A stretch of DNA of 57,543 bases from Thauera phenolivorans (GCF_001696715.1 NZ_MBFM01000001.1:533809-591351); one strand, 5' to 3'. Positions 1 to 11,203 are shown, counted from the stretch's first letter. The notes: a model not told the origin generated them from the letters alone. Numbers and translations: made by a program.

Positions 1-958
1 TCGAAAGGATGCCGGTCAGGCGAGCGACGTCGAGCTCGCGCTGGGGCAGCAGGTAGGCGGCGCCGCGCTCGGCGAGAAAACGCGCGTTACCGGTCTGGTG
101 ATCGTCGACCGCATGCGGAAAGGGCACCAGCAGGCTGGCCACCCCGACTGCGGCGAGTTCGGCGACGGTGAGCGCCCCGGCGCGGCAGATCACCAGATCG
201 GCCTCCGCGTAGGCGCCCGCCATGTCCTCGATGAAGGGGCGCAGCTCGCCCTCGACGCCGGCTGCAGCATAGGCCTCGCGCAGCGCGGCGATCTGCTTCT
301 CGCCCGCCTGGTGCAGCACCTGCGGCCTCACTGCGGCGGGGATGCGGGCGAGCGCGAGCGGGACGTTCTCGTTGAGCACCGCGGCGCCCAGGCTGCCGCC
401 CACCACCAGCAGCTTGAGCGGACCGCTGCGTGCAGCGAAACGCGCCTCGGGCGGCGCCACCGCGGCGATCTCGGCGCGCACCGGGTTGCCTACCCATTCG
501 GCGCCGTCGAGCACGCCGGGGAAGCCGGAGAGCACCTTGTCGGCGACCCGCGCCAGCACCCGGTTGGACAGCCCGGCGACCGAGTTCTGTTCGTGCAGCG
601 CCAGCGGCCGCCCGAGCAGCGCCGCCATCATGCCGCCGGGAAAGGTGATGTAGCCGCCCATGCCGAGCACGACGTCGGGCTTCACCCGGCGAAGGCCGCG
701 CAGCGCCTGCCAGAAGCCCGCCAACAGGTTCACCGGTAGCAGCAGCTTGCGCACCAGGCCCTTGCCGCGCAGCGCGCCGAATCGCACCCAGGCGGTCTCG
801 TAACCGCGCGCCGGCACGAGCCGCGCTTCCATGCCGTCCGGGTTGCCCATCCAGACGACGCGCCAGCCCTTCGCACGCAGCGTCTCCGCCACCGCGATGC
901 CGGGGAAGATGTGGCCGCCGGTGCCCCCGGCCATGACGAGCAGGGTCTTCGCCGTCAC
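1..958 (-). CDS. murG: UDP-GlcNAc:lipid I N-acetylglucosaminyltransferase MurG (3' end outside window)
   Basis: MurG adds GlcNAc to lipid I at the inner face of the membrane to make lipid II. The GTG start at 958 forms a GTGA overlap with the ftsW stop. The first residues read [20 protein letters not shown], which carries the GGTGGH glycine-rich loop of MurG. About 319 of the usual ~355 residues are present, and the last visible part (AYLLPQREL) matches the family's C-terminal region. The frame is open to base 1, so the gene continues outside the window. It is the last visible gene of the dcw operon; murC would be expected next. Confidence 0.95.
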   Translation of the reverse strand, partial: MTAKTLLVMAGGTGGHIFPGIAVAETLRAKGWRVVWMGNPDGMEARLVPARGYETAWVRFGALRGKGLVRKLLLPVNLLAGFWQALRGLRRVKPDVVLGMGGYITFPGGMMAALLGRPLALHEQNSVAGLSNRVLARVADKVLSGFPGVLDGAEWVGNPVRAEIAAVAPPEARFAARSGPLKLLVVGGSLGAAVLNENVPLALARIPAAVRPQVLHQAGEKQIAALREAYAAAGVEGELRPFIEDMAGAYAEADLVICRAGALTVAELAAVGVASLLVPFPHAVDDHQTGNARFLAERGAAYLLPQRELDVARLTGILS

Positions 959-2157
959 GCCCCGACCCTCCGCTTCATCTGACGCACTTCCCAGTCGGCC
1001 CGCAGCAGGATGCCGAGCGCGATGCAGTTGGCCACCAGACCGGAGCCGCCGAAGCTCATCAGCGGCAGGGTCAGACCCTTGGTCGGCAGCAGGCCCATGT
1101 TGACGCCGATGTTGATGAAGGACTGCACGCCGATCCACAGGCCGATACCCTGGGCGACGAGGCCGGTGAAGTAGCGCTCCAGCCGGATCGCCTCGCGCCC
1201 GATCACGAAGGCCCGCTGCACCACCACCGCGAACATCACGATCACCGCCAGCACGCCGACGAAGCCGAGCTCCTCGGCGATCACCGCGAGCAGGAAGTCG
1301 GTGTGTGCCTCCGGCAGATAGAACAGCTTCTCCACGCTGGCGCCGAGGCCGACCCCGAACAGCTCGCCGCGACCGAAGGCGATCAATGCGTGCGACAGCT
1401 GGTAGCCCGAGCCGAAGGCGTCCTGCCACGGGTCCATGAAGCCGAGCAGGCGCTCGAGGCGGTAGGGCGAGATAACGATCAGGCCGACGAAGCCGATCAC
1501 CGCCAGCAACGCCAGCGGCACGAACACCTTCACGTTGACGCCGCCGAGGAAGAGCACGCCGAATGCGATCACGGTGATGACGACGAAGGCGCCGAAGTCG
1601 GGCTCGCGCAGCAGCAGGAAGCCGACGAACAGGATCACCATCAGCATCGGCATGAAGCCGCGCCGGAAGCTGCCCATCAGTTCGAGCTTGCGCACCGTGT
1701 AGTCGGCCGTGTAGAGCACCGCGAAAACCTTCATCAGCTCGGACGGCTGCAGGTTGACCGGGCCGAGCGAGAGCCAGCGCTGGGCGCCGTTGACCTCGCG
1801 CCCGACGCCCGGGATCAGGACCACGACGAGCAATACCACCCCGGCCACGAAAAGCGCCGGCGCCAGCCGCTGCCACTGGCTCATCGACAGCTGGAAGGCC
1901 CCCACCCCGAACGCCGTGCCGACCGCGAGGAAGAGCGCGTGACGCAGCACGAAGAAATAGGGTTGATGGCCGGTGAAGCGACTGCCCTCGGCGATCGCGA
2001 TCGAGGACGAATACACCATCACCAGGCCGAGCAGCAGCAGGCCTGCGGCCGCCCAGATCAGCGACTGGTCGAGTTCGTGCGCGGGCGCCGCGCCACGCAC
2101 CGCGGGCCCGGGCTTGCGACCGGAGAACAGGCGACCGAGGGTTCCCGTGAGCTTCAC
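955..2157 (-). CDS. ftsW: Lipid II polymerase / cell-division protein FtsW
   Basis: A SEDS-family glycosyltransferase that polymerises septal peptidoglycan together with FtsI. The 400-residue protein has about ten hydrophobic segments and the SEDS signatures [25 protein letters not shown] (centre of the protein) and the C-terminal [11 protein letters not shown]. The GTG at 2157 was chosen because it overlaps the murD stop (GTGA) and gives the normal N-terminus with a short cytoplasmic tail before the first membrane segment at about residue 32. Its own stop overlaps the murG start. The frame stays open upstream, but that stretch is only the murD shadow. Confidence 0.95.
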   Translation of the reverse strand: MKLTGTLGRLFSGRKPGPAVRGAAPAHELDQSLIWAAAGLLLLGLVMVYSSSIAIAEGSRFTGHQPYFFVLRHALFLAVGTAFGVGAFQLSMSQWQRLAPALFVAGVVLLVVVLIPGVGREVNGAQRWLSLGPVNLQPSELMKVFAVLYTADYTVRKLELMGSFRRGFMPMLMVILFVGFLLLREPDFGAFVVITVIAFGVLFLGGVNVKVFVPLALLAVIGFVGLIVISPYRLERLLGFMDPWQDAFGSGYQLSHALIAFGRGELFGVGLGASVEKLFYLPEAHTDFLLAVIAEELGFVGVLAVIVMFAVVVQRAFVIGREAIRLERYFTGLVAQGIGLWIGVQSFINIGVNMGLLPTKGLTLPLMSFGGSGLVANCIALGILLRADWEVRQMKRRVGA

Positions 2158-3554
2158 CGTTCCTCCTCCGCCAGCAGGCGGCGCACCGCGGCGACGAAGA
2201 CCTCGGCCCGGTGCGCGTAGTTGCGGAACATGTCGAGGCTCGCGCAGGCAGGCGAAAGCAGGACGGCGTCCCCCGCCTGCGCCAGTGCCCAGGCCCGCGC
2301 CACCGCCTCGTCGAGGTCGGCCGCGTGCTCGAGCGGCACGTCGCAGCCGGCCACCGCGTCGGCAATGAGGCGCGCGTCGCGACCGATCAGCACCAGCGCG
2401 CGCGCGCGACGCGCGACGGCGTCGGCCAGCGGGGCGAAGTCCTGACCCTTGCCGTCGCCCCCTGCGATCAGCACGACCCGCCGCTCGAAGCCCGCGAGCG
2501 CGGCGACCGTCGCGCCGACGTTGGTGCCCTTGGAATCGTCGTAGAAGCGCACGCCGTCGGCGCGCTCGGCGACCAGCTCGACCCGGTGCGGCAGGCCGCG
2601 GAAGGCGCGCAGGCCCGGCAGCAGGGACTCGGGCGGCAGGCTCAGGCCCGCCTCGCACAGCGCGAGCGCGGCGAGCGCGTTGGTGGCATTGTGGCGGCCG
2701 GCCAGCGCAAGCTCGTCGGCTCCGATCAGCCGGTTGGCGCCGCGCACGAGCCAGGTGCGCCCAGCGTGCTCGATCAGGCCGTAGTCCCCGGCGCGCGCGG
2801 GTGCGCCGAGGCCGAAGCCAACCCGCACGCGCTCGGGCAGGGCCATCGCCATCACGCGGGTGTCGTCGCGGTTCAGCACCTGTGCGCCCTCGCCCTCGAA
2901 GATCCCGGCCTTGGTGCGCGCGTAATGATCGAGGTCGAGGTAGCGGTCGAGGTGATCGTCGGTGACGTTAAGCACCGTCGCCGCATCCGCGGCGAGGCCG
3001 TGCATGGTCTCGATCTGGAAGCTCGACAGCTCGAGCACCCAGCATTCGGGCAGCTCGACGCCGATCTCGAGACGGTCCATCAGCACCCCGAGCGCGGTCT
3101 GACCGATGTTCCCCGCCGCCACCGCGTCCAGTCCCGCGGATTGAGCGAGCGCCGCGGTGAGGGCGGTGGTGGTGGTCTTGCCGTTGGTACCGGTGATGGC
3201 GAGGATGCGGGTGCGCTCGCGCACGCCGAGTTCGTCGAGGGCCTGGGCGAGCAGGCTCATCTCGCCGGTCAGCGGCAGGCCGCGGCGCGCTGCTTCGGCG
3301 CACACGCCGGTGCGCGGGTCGAGGCCCGGGCTGATCGCCACCAGCTCGATGCCGTCGAGCACCTCGGCGCCGAAGCTGCCGGTGACGATCTCGGCGAGCG
3401 GCGCCTCCTCGCGCAGCACGGCCAGGCCGGGCGGCTCCGCGCGGTCGTCGGCCACGCGCAGGCGGGCGCCGCGCAGCGCGCACCAGCGCGCCATCGCGAG
3501 ACCGGACTCGCCGAGCCCGAGGACCAGTACGGATTTGCCGGTAAGTGAGCTCAT
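2154..3554 (-). CDS. murD: UDP-N-acetylmuramoyl-L-alanine--D-glutamate ligase MurD
   Basis: Cytoplasmic ATP-dependent ligase adding D-Glu to UDP-MurNAc-L-Ala. The protein has 466 residues. The N-terminal Rossmann-like domain begins [16 protein letters not shown]. The ATP-binding loop [11 protein letters not shown] follows near residue 120, and the C-terminal Mur ligase domain contains [12 protein letters not shown]. The ATG at 3554 overlaps the mraY stop (ATGA) and fits the family N-terminus. The stop overlaps the ftsW GTG. Such coupling suggests fixed stoichiometry with its neighbours. Confidence 0.96.
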   Translation of the reverse strand: MSSLTGKSVLVLGLGESGLAMARWCALRGARLRVADDRAEPPGLAVLREEAPLAEIVTGSFGAEVLDGIELVAISPGLDPRTGVCAEAARRGLPLTGEMSLLAQALDELGVRERTRILAITGTNGKTTTTALTAALAQSAGLDAVAAGNIGQTALGVLMDRLEIGVELPECWVLELSSFQIETMHGLAADAATVLNVTDDHLDRYLDLDHYARTKAGIFEGEGAQVLNRDDTRVMAMALPERVRVGFGLGAPARAGDYGLIEHAGRTWLVRGANRLIGADELALAGRHNATNALAALALCEAGLSLPPESLLPGLRAFRGLPHRVELVAERADGVRFYDDSKGTNVGATVAALAGFERRVVLIAGGDGKGQDFAPLADAVARRARALVLIGRDARLIADAVAGCDVPLEHAADLDEAVARAWALAQAGDAVLLSPACASLDMFRNYAHRAEVFVAAVRRLLAEEER

Positions 3555-4639
3555 CTCAGTTTCAGCGAGGACAGGCCGAACAGCACCAGCATGATGGTGA
3601 TGATCCAGAAGCGGACGACGACCTGGGTTTCCTTCCAGCCGCCGAGCTCGTAATGGTGGTGCAGCGGCGCCATGCGGAAGATCCGCTTGCCGCCGGAGGC
3701 GCGGAAGTAGAGGACCTGCAGCATCACCGACAGGGTCTCGGCGACGAACAGGCCGCCCATGATGAAGAGCACGATCTCCTGGCGCACGATCACCGCGATG
3801 GTGCCGAGCGCGGCGCCGAGCGCGAGCGCGCCGACGTCGCCCATGAACACTTCGGCGGGATAGGCGTTGAACCAGAGGAAGCCGAGTCCGGCGCCGCAGA
3901 TCGCACCGCAGAACACCGCGAGCTCGCCGGCGCCGGCGATGTAGGGCACGCCGAGGTAGCTGGAGAAACCGGAGTGACCGGCGACGTAGGCGAAGATCGC
4001 GAGTGCGCCGGCGACCATCACGGTGGGCATGATCGCCAGGCCGTCGAGACCGTCGGTGAGGTTGACCGCATGGCTGGTGCCGTTGATCACGAAGTAGCTC
4101 AGCGCGATGAAACCGAGCACGCCGAGCGGCAGCACCACGTCCTTGAAGAAGGGCACGATCATGTCGGTGTGGGCCGGCGTGTCGGCGGTCAGGCCGAGGA
4201 AGAGCGCCGCGCCGAGCGCGATCGCCGAGGTCCACAGGTACTTCCAGCGGCTGGCGAGCCCCTTCGGATCGCGATGGACGACCTTGCGCCAGTCGTCGAC
4301 CCAGCCCACCGCGCCGAAGCCGAGGGTCACGATCAGGGTCACCCAGACATAGGCGTTGCGCAGGTCGCCCCACAGCAGGATGGTGATCGCGATCGAGATC
4401 AGGATCAGCGCTCCGCCCATCGTCGGCGTGCCCGCCTTCGTGAGGTGGGACTTGGGACCGTCGTCACGCACCGCCTGTCCGATCTTCTTCGCCGCCAGCC
4501 AGCGGATCACCGCCGGCCCGGCCACGAGCGAGATCGCGAGCGCGGTCAGCGCGGCGAGCACGGTGCGCAGCGTGATGTATCCGAAAACGTTGAAGCCGCG
4601 GGTTTCCTGGCCGAGCCAGAGGGCGAGTTCGAGCAGCAT
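3551..4639 (-). CDS. mraY: Phospho-N-acetylmuramoyl-pentapeptide transferase MraY
   Basis: Integral membrane enzyme that moves phospho-MurNAc-pentapeptide from UDP to undecaprenyl phosphate, making lipid I. The 362-residue product has about ten membrane helices and the family motifs: VGWVDDWRK (Asp-Asp pair), [21 protein letters not shown], and the HHHYE segment near the C-terminus. The ATG at 4639 gives the typical [10 protein letters not shown] start. It is the only gene of the cluster whose start does not overlap the preceding stop: one base separates it from the murF stop at 4641. Confidence 0.96.
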   Translation of the reverse strand: MLLELALWLGQETRGFNVFGYITLRTVLAALTALAISLVAGPAVIRWLAAKKIGQAVRDDGPKSHLTKAGTPTMGGALILISIAITILLWGDLRNAYVWVTLIVTLGFGAVGWVDDWRKVVHRDPKGLASRWKYLWTSAIALGAALFLGLTADTPAHTDMIVPFFKDVVLPLGVLGFIALSYFVINGTSHAVNLTDGLDGLAIMPTVMVAGALAIFAYVAGHSGFSSYLGVPYIAGAGELAVFCGAICGAGLGFLWFNAYPAEVFMGDVGALALGAALGTIAVIVRQEIVLFIMGGLFVAETLSVMLQVLYFRASGGKRIFRMAPLHHHYELGGWKETQVVVRFWIITIMLVLFGLSSLKLR

Positions 4640-4640
4640 T

Positions 4641-6044
4641 TTACAGACCGGTATTCTCTTCGGGGGACGGATTGTGCACTGCAACCAACGCGTCCGCCAC
4701 TCTTTCCATCCGCATGAAGCGCGAGCCTTTCACAAGCACCACGCTGTCGCGGTCGAGCCGCGGCGCGAGCGCGGCGACGAGCGCCTCGACCGAATCGAAA
4801 TGCCGCCCGCCCTCGCCGAAATTGCGTGCCGCGAGGGCGCTCAATTCGCCCAGCGCATAGAGCCCGTCGATGCCCTTGCTGCGGGCGTAACCACCGATCT
4901 CGTCGTGCGCCTGCGCGCTGCGCTCGCCGATCTCGCCCATGTCGCCGAAGACGAGGAAGGTGCGGCCCGGCATCGCCGCGAGCACATCGATGCCGGCGCG
5001 GACCGAATCGGGGTTGGCGTTGTAGCTGTCGTCGAGGAGCAGCGAGCCCTGCGGGCCGACGCGGCGCTGCAGCCTGCCGCGGGTGCCGGTATAGGCACCG
5101 AGCCCTTCGGCCACGGCCTCCGGCGACACTCCGGCCGCGAGGCAGGCGGCGGCGGCGGCGGCGGCATTGCTCACGTTGTGCAGGCCGGCGACCTGCAGGT
5201 CGACACCGATCGGTCCCTGCGGGGTATCGAGCTCAAGGCGGGCGCCGAGGCCGCGCAGCTCGTGGCGCGCGCGCACGTCGGCCTCCGCCTCGGCACCGAA
5301 GCTCAGCACCCGGCGACCGGCGTTGAGGTCCCGCCACAGTGCGGCGTGCGGATCGTCGGCATTGATCACCGCCACCCCGGCCTCGCCCAGCCCCTCGTAG
5401 ATCGCGCCTTTCTCCCGCGCGACCTCGAGCAGCGAGCCGAGGCCCTGCAGATGGGCACGCTGGGCATTGGTGACCACCGCCACCGTCGGGCGCGCAATCC
5501 CGGTAAGGTCGGCGATCTCGCCGGGATGGTTCATGCCCATCTCGATCACCGCGGCACGATGGTAGTCGCGCAGCCCGAGCAGGCTCAGCGGCAGGCCGAT
5601 GTCGTTGTTCAGGTTGCCATGGGTGGCGAGCACCGACTCCTCGCCGAAGCCATGACGACGCGCCTGCGCCCGCAGGATCGCAGCGCACATCTCCTTCACC
5701 GTGGTCTTGCCGTTGCTGCCGGTGATGCCGATCAGCGGCAGCGCGAAATGCGCGCGCCATGCGGAGGCGAGGCTGCCGAGCGCAAGCCGGGTGTCTTCAA
5801 CCACCAGCAGCGGCAGCGGAGGCGTCCCCAACCAGCGCGTATCGACCATCGCTGCCGCCGCGCCGGCCGCCGCCGCGGCGGCAAGGAAGTCGTGTCCATC
5901 GAAACGCTCGCCGCGCAGGGCGACGAACAGCTGTCCCGGCTCGATCGCCCGGCTGTCGGTGCCGACCGAGCCGAAGCGCGCCTCGCCCACCGCACGCGCA
6001 TCGTGCGCGCCGAGACCGCGCACCGCGTCGAGCAAAGTCATCAT
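4641..6044 (-). CDS. murF: UDP-MurNAc-tripeptide--D-Ala-D-Ala ligase MurF
   Basis: Adds D-Ala-D-Ala to UDP-MurNAc-tripeptide in the cytoplasm. The 467-residue product carries the P-loop [14 protein letters not shown] and the downstream Mur ligase motifs [11 protein letters not shown] and [12 protein letters not shown]. Two adjacent ATGs (6044 and 6041) are possible starts; both lie at the murE stop, so coupling holds either way. The 6044 start is given because it overlaps the stop by four bases like the other junctions. Confidence 0.95.
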   Translation of the reverse strand: MMTLLDAVRGLGAHDARAVGEARFGSVGTDSRAIEPGQLFVALRGERFDGHDFLAAAAAAGAAAAMVDTRWLGTPPLPLLVVEDTRLALGSLASAWRAHFALPLIGITGSNGKTTVKEMCAAILRAQARRHGFGEESVLATHGNLNNDIGLPLSLLGLRDYHRAAVIEMGMNHPGEIADLTGIARPTVAVVTNAQRAHLQGLGSLLEVAREKGAIYEGLGEAGVAVINADDPHAALWRDLNAGRRVLSFGAEAEADVRARHELRGLGARLELDTPQGPIGVDLQVAGLHNVSNAAAAAAACLAAGVSPEAVAEGLGAYTGTRGRLQRRVGPQGSLLLDDSYNANPDSVRAGIDVLAAMPGRTFLVFGDMGEIGERSAQAHDEIGGYARSKGIDGLYALGELSALAARNFGEGGRHFDSVEALVAALAPRLDRDSVVLVKGSRFMRMERVADALVAVHNPSPEENTGL

Positions 6045-7549
6045 CCCTGCGCCCTCCCCCTGTGCCATGCTGCCAGTGCGAACCGCGCCTGCTCGACGTC
6101 GGAGAACGGCAATCGCTGACCGAGAATTTCCTGATAGGGCTCGTGCCCCTTGCCCGCCAGCACGACGACGTCGTCCACGCCGGCCTCGCCGATCGCGACG
6201 CTGATCGCCTGGCCACGGTCGACGACGCATTCGGCGCTGGCGCCGGCACCGGCGGCGACCGCCTCGATGATCTTCATCGGATCCTCTGTGCGCGGGTTGT
6301 CGGTGGTGACCAGCACGCGATCGGCGCGCATGCGCGCCACCTCGCCCATCACCGGGCGCTTGCCCGGGTCGCGGTCGCCGCCGCAGCCGAACACGCACAC
6401 GAGCCGCCCGCCGCGCGCACGCACGGTATCGCGCACCGCATCGAGCACCTTCGCGAGCGCGTCGGGCGTGTGCGCATAGTCGACCAGCACCAGCGGCTCG
6501 CCGACGCCGCCCACGAGTTGCATCCTTCCCTCCGGCGGCACCAGTCGGGCGGCAACGGTCAAGACGTTGTCGAAGGGCTCCTCGCGCAGCAGCAGCGCGC
6601 CGATCACCGCGAGCAGGTTGGACACGTTGAAGGGCGCGACCATGCGCACCCGAAGCTCGGCCTGCCGCCCCTCGAAGTGAAGTACGAAGCGCAATCCGGC
6701 CGGCGCCACCTGCAGGCGGTCGGCCAGCAGCACGCGCGCGCCCGGCAACAGGCCCGCATTGGCAGCGGAGCCGGTGTAGCCGATCACCTCGTCGCCACGC
6801 GCTGACAGTCGGCGCGCGAGGGCGAGCCCGAAGGCGTCGTCGAGGTTGATGACGGCGCGGGCGACGCCCGGCAGCTCGAACAGCCGGGCCTTCGCCGCGG
6901 CATAGGCCTCCATCGAGCCGTGATAGTCGAGATGATCGCGGCTCAGATTGGTGAAGATGCCGACATCGAAGCGCGCACCGTTGACTCGCCCTTGGTCGAG
7001 GCCGATCGAGGATACTTCCATCGCCGCCGCGCCCGCGCCCGCGCCGAGAAAAGCGGCGAGGTGGCGGTGCAGGTCGAGCGCATCCGGCGTGGTGTTGAGG
7101 GCGTCGGCGAGCCGGCCCGGAAAGCCGCAGCCAAGCGTGCCGATGATGCCGCAACCGGTACCCAGCTCCTGCAGGGCCTGAGCGATCCACTGGCTCACCG
7201 TGGTCTTGCCGTTGGTGCCGGTGACCCCGGCGAGCCAGAGTCGCTCGGAGGGACGGCCATGAAGCTCGTCGGCGAGATGGCCGCCGAGCTCACGCAGGCC
7301 GGCGACCGGCAGCGAGGGCCGCGGCAGCGGGCCCGGATTGAAGCCGTCGGCACTTTCCCACAGCACCGCGGCGGCGCCACGCTCGATCGCGCCGGCGATG
7401 TGGCGCCGCCCGTCGGTGGCGAAACCCGGCCATGCAGCGAACAGGTCGCCCGCCCCGACGCGACGCGAGTCGGCGGTGATGCCCGCGGGCCTCACCCCGG
7501 CGGTGCGCAGGGCTTCGAGCAGTTCGGCGACGCGCGGATCCGGACTCAC
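6041..7549 (-). CDS. murE: UDP-MurNAc-L-Ala-D-Glu--meso-diaminopimelate ligase MurE
   Basis: Adds the third residue of the stem peptide. The 502-residue product has the N-terminal UDP-binding domain (ITADSRRVGAGDLFAAWPG), the ATP loop [14 protein letters not shown], and the C-terminal motif TTDNPRTEDP. The DNPR tetrad is the known specificity marker for meso-diaminopimelate rather than lysine, so this peptidoglycan is the Gram-negative mDAP type. The GTG start at 7549 overlaps the ftsI stop. The next gene, murF, starts on its TGA. Confidence 0.95.
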   Translation of the reverse strand: MSPDPRVAELLEALRTAGVRPAGITADSRRVGAGDLFAAWPGFATDGRRHIAGAIERGAAAVLWESADGFNPGPLPRPSLPVAGLRELGGHLADELHGRPSERLWLAGVTGTNGKTTVSQWIAQALQELGTGCGIIGTLGCGFPGRLADALNTTPDALDLHRHLAAFLGAGAGAAAMEVSSIGLDQGRVNGARFDVGIFTNLSRDHLDYHGSMEAYAAAKARLFELPGVARAVINLDDAFGLALARRLSARGDEVIGYTGSAANAGLLPGARVLLADRLQVAPAGLRFVLHFEGRQAELRVRMVAPFNVSNLLAVIGALLLREEPFDNVLTVAARLVPPEGRMQLVGGVGEPLVLVDYAHTPDALAKVLDAVRDTVRARGGRLVCVFGCGGDRDPGKRPVMGEVARMRADRVLVTTDNPRTEDPMKIIEAVAAGAGASAECVVDRGQAISVAIGEAGVDDVVVLAGKGHEPYQEILGQRLPFSDVEQARFALAAWHRGRAQG

Positions 7550-9315
7550 ATTCCCCTCCGCGCGGGTGCGGCGCCCGCTTCTGCCGCCTCCTCCGCCGGC
7601 TTGCGCGCCACGGTGAGCGGTACCAGCGGCGCATCGGGCGCCACGCCGAGGGTGCGCAAGGCGCCTTCGGTGATGCGGGCGAATACCGGCGCCGCCACCG
7701 TGCCGCCGTAGAAGGTGCGCCCGCGCGGCTCGTCGACCATCACTGCAACCACCAGGCGCGGGTTCGACAGCGGCGCGATGCCGACGAAGGAAGCGACGTA
7801 CTTGCGAGTGTAGCGCCCGCCCTCCAGCTTGTTCGCGGTACCGGTCTTGCCGCCCACCCGATAGCCGGGCACCTGAGCGCGGGTCGCGGTGCCACCGGTC
7901 GCGGCGGTACCCTCGAGCATCGCACGCATCTCGCGTGCGACCTGCGGCGAGAAAATGCGACGTCCGGCCGAAGGCGGCGTTTCGATCTTGGTCAGCGACA
8001 GCGGCAGCAGGTCGCCGTCACGCGCGATGGCGAAGTAGGCACGCGCCATCTGCATCAGATTGACCGAGATGCCATGCCCATAGGACATCGTCGCCTGCTC
8101 GATCGGCTTCCAGGTCCTGGCCGGGCGCAGCCGCCCGCCCGCCTCGCCGGGAAAACCGAGATTGAGCGGCGTGCCGAAACCGAGCTGCTCGAACAGATGG
8201 TGCAACTCATCGGGGGTGAACATCATCGCCATCTTGACGGTGCCGATGTTCGAGGACTTCTGGATGATCTCGGCAACGGTGAGCACGTCGTGGCGGCTGG
8301 AGTCGGAAATCGTCGCGCGCCCGATGGTCATGCGGCCCGGACTGGTGTCGAACTTGGTCGTCGGCTTCACCTTGCCACGCTCGAGCGCGAGGCCGGCAAT
8401 GAAGGGCTTCATGATCGAACCCGGCTCGAAGGTGTCGGTGAACACCCGGTTGCGCAGTTGCTCGCCCGTCAGGTTGCTGCGATTGTTGGGGTTGTAGGTG
8501 GGCGCATTGACCAGCGCGAGCACCTCGCCGGTGCGCACGTCGAGGACCACCGCGGCGCCGGCCTTGGCATTGTGCGTTTCGACCGCCTCGCGCAGCGCGG
8601 ACCAGGCGAGGTACTGGATCTTGCCGTCGATCGACAGCGACAGATCGGCGCCGTCACGCGGCGGACGGATCGACTCCACGTCCTCGACGATGCTGCCGCG
8701 ACGGTCCTTGATCACCCGCCGCGCGCCCGGCACACCGGCGAGCTGCTTCTCGTAGGCGAGCTCGATGCCTTCCTGGCCACGATCCTCGACGCTGGTGAAG
8801 CCGATCATGTGGGCGTTGACCTCGCCGCCGGGATAGAAGCGACGGTATTCCTGCTGCTGGTGGACGCCGGGCAGCTTGAGCTCGGCGACCTGCTCCGCGA
8901 CCTCGGGCGCCACCTGGCGCTTCAGATAGACGAAGTCGCGGCCGTTGGCGAGCCGCTCGTTGAGCTCGCGCACGTCCATCTCGAGCAGGCCGGCCAGCTT
9001 GCGCGCATCGGCCGGCTGCAGGCGGGCATCCGCAGGGATCGCCCACACCGACTTCACCGGAGTACTCACCGCGAGCATCTCGCCATGACGGTCGGTGATC
9101 CGCCCGCGCGTGGCCGGCACCTCGATCGTGCGTGCGTAGCGCGATTCGCCTTTCTGCTGCAGGAAACCGTCGTTCACCGCCTGCAGGTAAAAGGCGCGTC
9201 CGGCAAGCACCGCCGAACCGGCAAGCAGCGCCAGCAGCAACAGACGCGGCCGCCACACCGGCAGCTCGCGCTCGAGCAGCGGATTGTCCTTGAAGGTGAC
9301 GCCCGCCTTCCTCAT
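7546..9315 (-). CDS. ftsI: Septal peptidoglycan transpeptidase FtsI (PBP3)
   Basis: Class B penicillin-binding protein that crosslinks septal peptidoglycan with FtsW. The 589-residue product has one N-terminal membrane anchor at about residues 23-43, a PBP dimerisation domain, and a transpeptidase domain with all three catalytic motifs: SIMK with the nucleophile Ser300, SSN at 354-356, and KTGT at 490-493. The ATG at 9315 overlaps the ftsL stop. An upstream in-frame extension would only read back through ftsL and is rejected. Confidence 0.96.
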   Translation of the reverse strand: MRKAGVTFKDNPLLERELPVWRPRLLLLALLAGSAVLAGRAFYLQAVNDGFLQQKGESRYARTIEVPATRGRITDRHGEMLAVSTPVKSVWAIPADARLQPADARKLAGLLEMDVRELNERLANGRDFVYLKRQVAPEVAEQVAELKLPGVHQQQEYRRFYPGGEVNAHMIGFTSVEDRGQEGIELAYEKQLAGVPGARRVIKDRRGSIVEDVESIRPPRDGADLSLSIDGKIQYLAWSALREAVETHNAKAGAAVVLDVRTGEVLALVNAPTYNPNNRSNLTGEQLRNRVFTDTFEPGSIMKPFIAGLALERGKVKPTTKFDTSPGRMTIGRATISDSSRHDVLTVAEIIQKSSNIGTVKMAMMFTPDELHHLFEQLGFGTPLNLGFPGEAGGRLRPARTWKPIEQATMSYGHGISVNLMQMARAYFAIARDGDLLPLSLTKIETPPSAGRRIFSPQVAREMRAMLEGTAATGGTATRAQVPGYRVGGKTGTANKLEGGRYTRKYVASFVGIAPLSNPRLVVAVMVDEPRGRTFYGGTVAAPVFARITEGALRTLGVAPDAPLVPLTVARKPAEEAAEAGAAPARRGM

Positions 9316-9587
9316 GGCTGCGACTCCATCACCAGCACCTGCCCCGGCGCCGGGACCGCCATGTCGAGGCGAGCGCGGGCGAAGCGCTCGACGCGGGCGT
9401 GCGCCGCCCAGGTACTCTGCTCGAGCTGCAGCTGCCCCCACTCGACCTCGAGGTCGTGGGCGCGGGCCTGTTCACGCTCCAGCTCGGAGAACAGCTTGCG
9501 TGCCTGATGCTGTGCCGACACTACGCCGAAGGCGCTCGAGACGACGAGGGCGACGAGGATCGCGTCCAGACGGACCGTACGGATCAT
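9312..9587 (-). CDS. ftsL: Cell-division protein FtsL
   Basis: Small bitopic protein of the FtsQLB complex. It has 91 residues: a short cytoplasmic start, one membrane helix at about residues 8-25, then a heptad-rich periplasmic coiled coil ([20 protein letters not shown]). Sequence conservation of FtsL is low, so the call rests on size, topology and its place between rsmH and ftsI. Both ends overlap the neighbouring genes by four bases (ATGA). Confidence 0.9.
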   Translation of the reverse strand: MIRTVRLDAILVALVVSSAFGVVSAQHQARKLFSELEREQARAHDLEVEWGQLQLEQSTWAAHARVERFARARLDMAVPAPGQVLVMESQP

Positions 9588-10528
9588 GCGGCCTCCGTCC
9601 GTTCGGCAACGCGCATCACTGCGCTGCGCGAACGCGGATTCGCCGCGACCTCGTCTGCGCCCGGCCGCAGCGCCTTGCCGACCAGACGCAGGCGTGGCGG
9701 CGGCAGTTCGGCAGCACGCAGCGGCAGCCGCGCGGGCAGGGCCGGGGGGCGCGAGGCGTCGCGCATGAAGCGCTTGACGATGCGATCCTCGAGCGAATGA
9801 AAGCTGATCACCGCAAGTCGGCCGCCCGGCCGCAGGCGATCGACACAGACCGGCAGCACGCGCGTCAGCTCCTCGAGTTCCTGATTGACGAAAATCCGTA
9901 AAGCCTGGAAGGAGCGAGTCGCCGGGTGCTGCCCCGGCTCGCGCGTACGGACCGCTTTTTCCACGATCGCGGCAAGTTGTCCAGTGGTTGCGACAGCCCC
10001 CCCTGCCCGAGCAGCAGCAATCGCCTTTGCAATCGCATGAGCAAACCGTTCTTCGCCATAGTCTCTCAGCACCTCAGTAATCTCACCGACCGACGCCGTC
10101 GCCAGCCATTGCGCCGCGGTCTGGCCGCGGCTCGTATCCATGCGCATGTCCAGGGGCGCATCGAAGCGGAAACTCATGCCGCGCGCGCCATCGTCGATCT
10201 GCGGCGAGGACACGCCCAGATCGAGCAGCACGCCATCGACCTGGCCCACGCCCAGCCGCTCGAGTTCCTCGTCCAGCGCGCTGAAGGGCGCATGCACGAG
10301 CGTCAGGCGCCCATCCTCGATCGTCCGTCCGGCGGCGATCGCCGCGGGATCGCGGTCGAACGCAATCAGCCTGCCGGCGGGCCCCAGACGGGCGAGCAGC
10401 GCACGACTGTGCCCGCCGCGCCCGAAGGTGCCATCGACATACACGCCGTCGGTGCGCGGGACGAGGGCATCCACGGCCTCGGCCAGCAGCACGGTGACGT
10501 GCGCGTTCGGAACCTCCGCCGGGATCAC
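9584..10528 (-). CDS. rsmH: 16S rRNA (cytosine1402-N4)-methyltransferase RsmH
   Basis: SAM-dependent methyltransferase acting on C1402 of 16S rRNA; formerly MraW. The 314-residue product starts at the GTG at 10528, giving [22 protein letters not shown]. The conserved [17 protein letters not shown]-binding motif and the [20 protein letters not shown] block follow, with [17 protein letters not shown] near the C-terminus. The start overlaps the mraZ stop (GTGA), and the reading frame upstream of it is mraZ antiframe only. Confidence 0.95.
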   Translation of the reverse strand: MIPAEVPNAHVTVLLAEAVDALVPRTDGVYVDGTFGRGGHSRALLARLGPAGRLIAFDRDPAAIAAGRTIEDGRLTLVHAPFSALDEELERLGVGQVDGVLLDLGVSSPQIDDGARGMSFRFDAPLDMRMDTSRGQTAAQWLATASVGEITEVLRDYGEERFAHAIAKAIAAARAGGAVATTGQLAAIVEKAVRTREPGQHPATRSFQALRIFVNQELEELTRVLPVCVDRLRPGGRLAVISFHSLEDRIVKRFMRDASRPPALPARLPLRAAELPPPRLRLVGKALRPGADEVAANPRSRSAVMRVAERTEAA

Positions 10529-10968
10529 AGCGCGAGACTCTCGAAACCGCCCGGCAGATCGGACTTGGCCAGCGCGAACATCGCTTCCTGCTGCTGCTGC
10601 CAGCCGGCATCCGACCACAGTTCGAAATGGCTGCCCTGACCCACCAGCCAGACCTGCTTCTCGAGCTCGGCGAAGCGGCGCAGCGAAGGAGCGATCAGCA
10701 CACGCCCGGCGGCGTCGAGCGTCTCTTCCTGGGCGAAGCCGACGAGCAGGCGCTTGAGCTGCGCCGACTGGATGTCGAAGCTGGACTTCGAGAGCACCAG
10801 GTCGCGGATGGGAATCCAGGCGGGGACGGGATAGACGAGCAGGCAGCCGTGAGGATGCGCGGTCAGCACGACCAGTCCATCCTCGATGGCGAGCGCATCC
10901 CGATGGCGAGCGGGAATCGCGAGACGCCCCTTCGCATCGAGATTGAGCGCTGCGGCTCCCTGGAACAT
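10525..10968 (-). CDS. mraZ: Transcriptional regulator MraZ
   Basis: AbrB-like fold protein that binds tandem GTGGG-type boxes upstream of its own operon. The 147 residues comprise two SpoVT/AbrB-like repeats: [23 protein letters not shown] at the N-terminus and [19 protein letters not shown] in the second half, the typical DxxGR pattern in each. It is the first gene of the dcw operon. The putative target boxes lie at 11008-11040, immediately upstream, which supports autoregulation. Confidence 0.95.
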   Translation of the reverse strand: MFQGAAALNLDAKGRLAIPARHRDALAIEDGLVVLTAHPHGCLLVYPVPAWIPIRDLVLSKSSFDIQSAQLKRLLVGFAQEETLDAAGRVLIAPSLRRFAELEKQVWLVGQGSHFELWSDAGWQQQQEAMFALAKSDLPGGFESLAL

Positions 10969-11007
10969 TTACCCCCCTCAGGCATGCCGGCAAAGCGTCG
11001 CAAATGA

Positions 11008-11040
11008 CACTTCACCCCACTTTTTTCCACTTGCCCCCAC
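11008..11040 (-). promoter_or_regulatory. Tandem MraZ-type binding boxes
   Basis: Read on the minus strand, GTGG begins at exactly 10-base steps: GTGGGGGCAA, GTGGAAAAAA, GTGGGGTGAA, then GTG. Known MraZ sites are direct TGGGN or GTGGG repeats with 5-base spacers, which is the same 10-base period. The boxes overlap the -10 element and presumed start of the mraZ promoter, as expected for a repressor. Confidence 0.8.
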
Positions 11041-11067
11041 TTTATTGGAAAGGCTTTTTAGGGTCAA
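11039..11067 (-). promoter_or_regulatory. mraZ (dcw operon) promoter
   Basis: On the minus strand, TTGACC (11067-11062) is separated by exactly 17 bases from TAAAGT (11044-11039). This is a good -35 and a fair -10 for the housekeeping sigma factor. The first MraZ box begins inside the -10 region. The leader to the mraZ ATG at 10968 would be about 65 bases. Confidence 0.65.
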
Positions 11068-11203
11068 GGCGGGTTCAGGGGGATTTTCTTTGTTACACAA
11101 TGACTTATGCGCACCTTACGAACCCGCATAAACCCTGAAAAATCAAGGACGATAGCGAACTCGGCTGAGGTAAGGGACGAACTCGAACACTCCCCCCCGA
11201 CAT

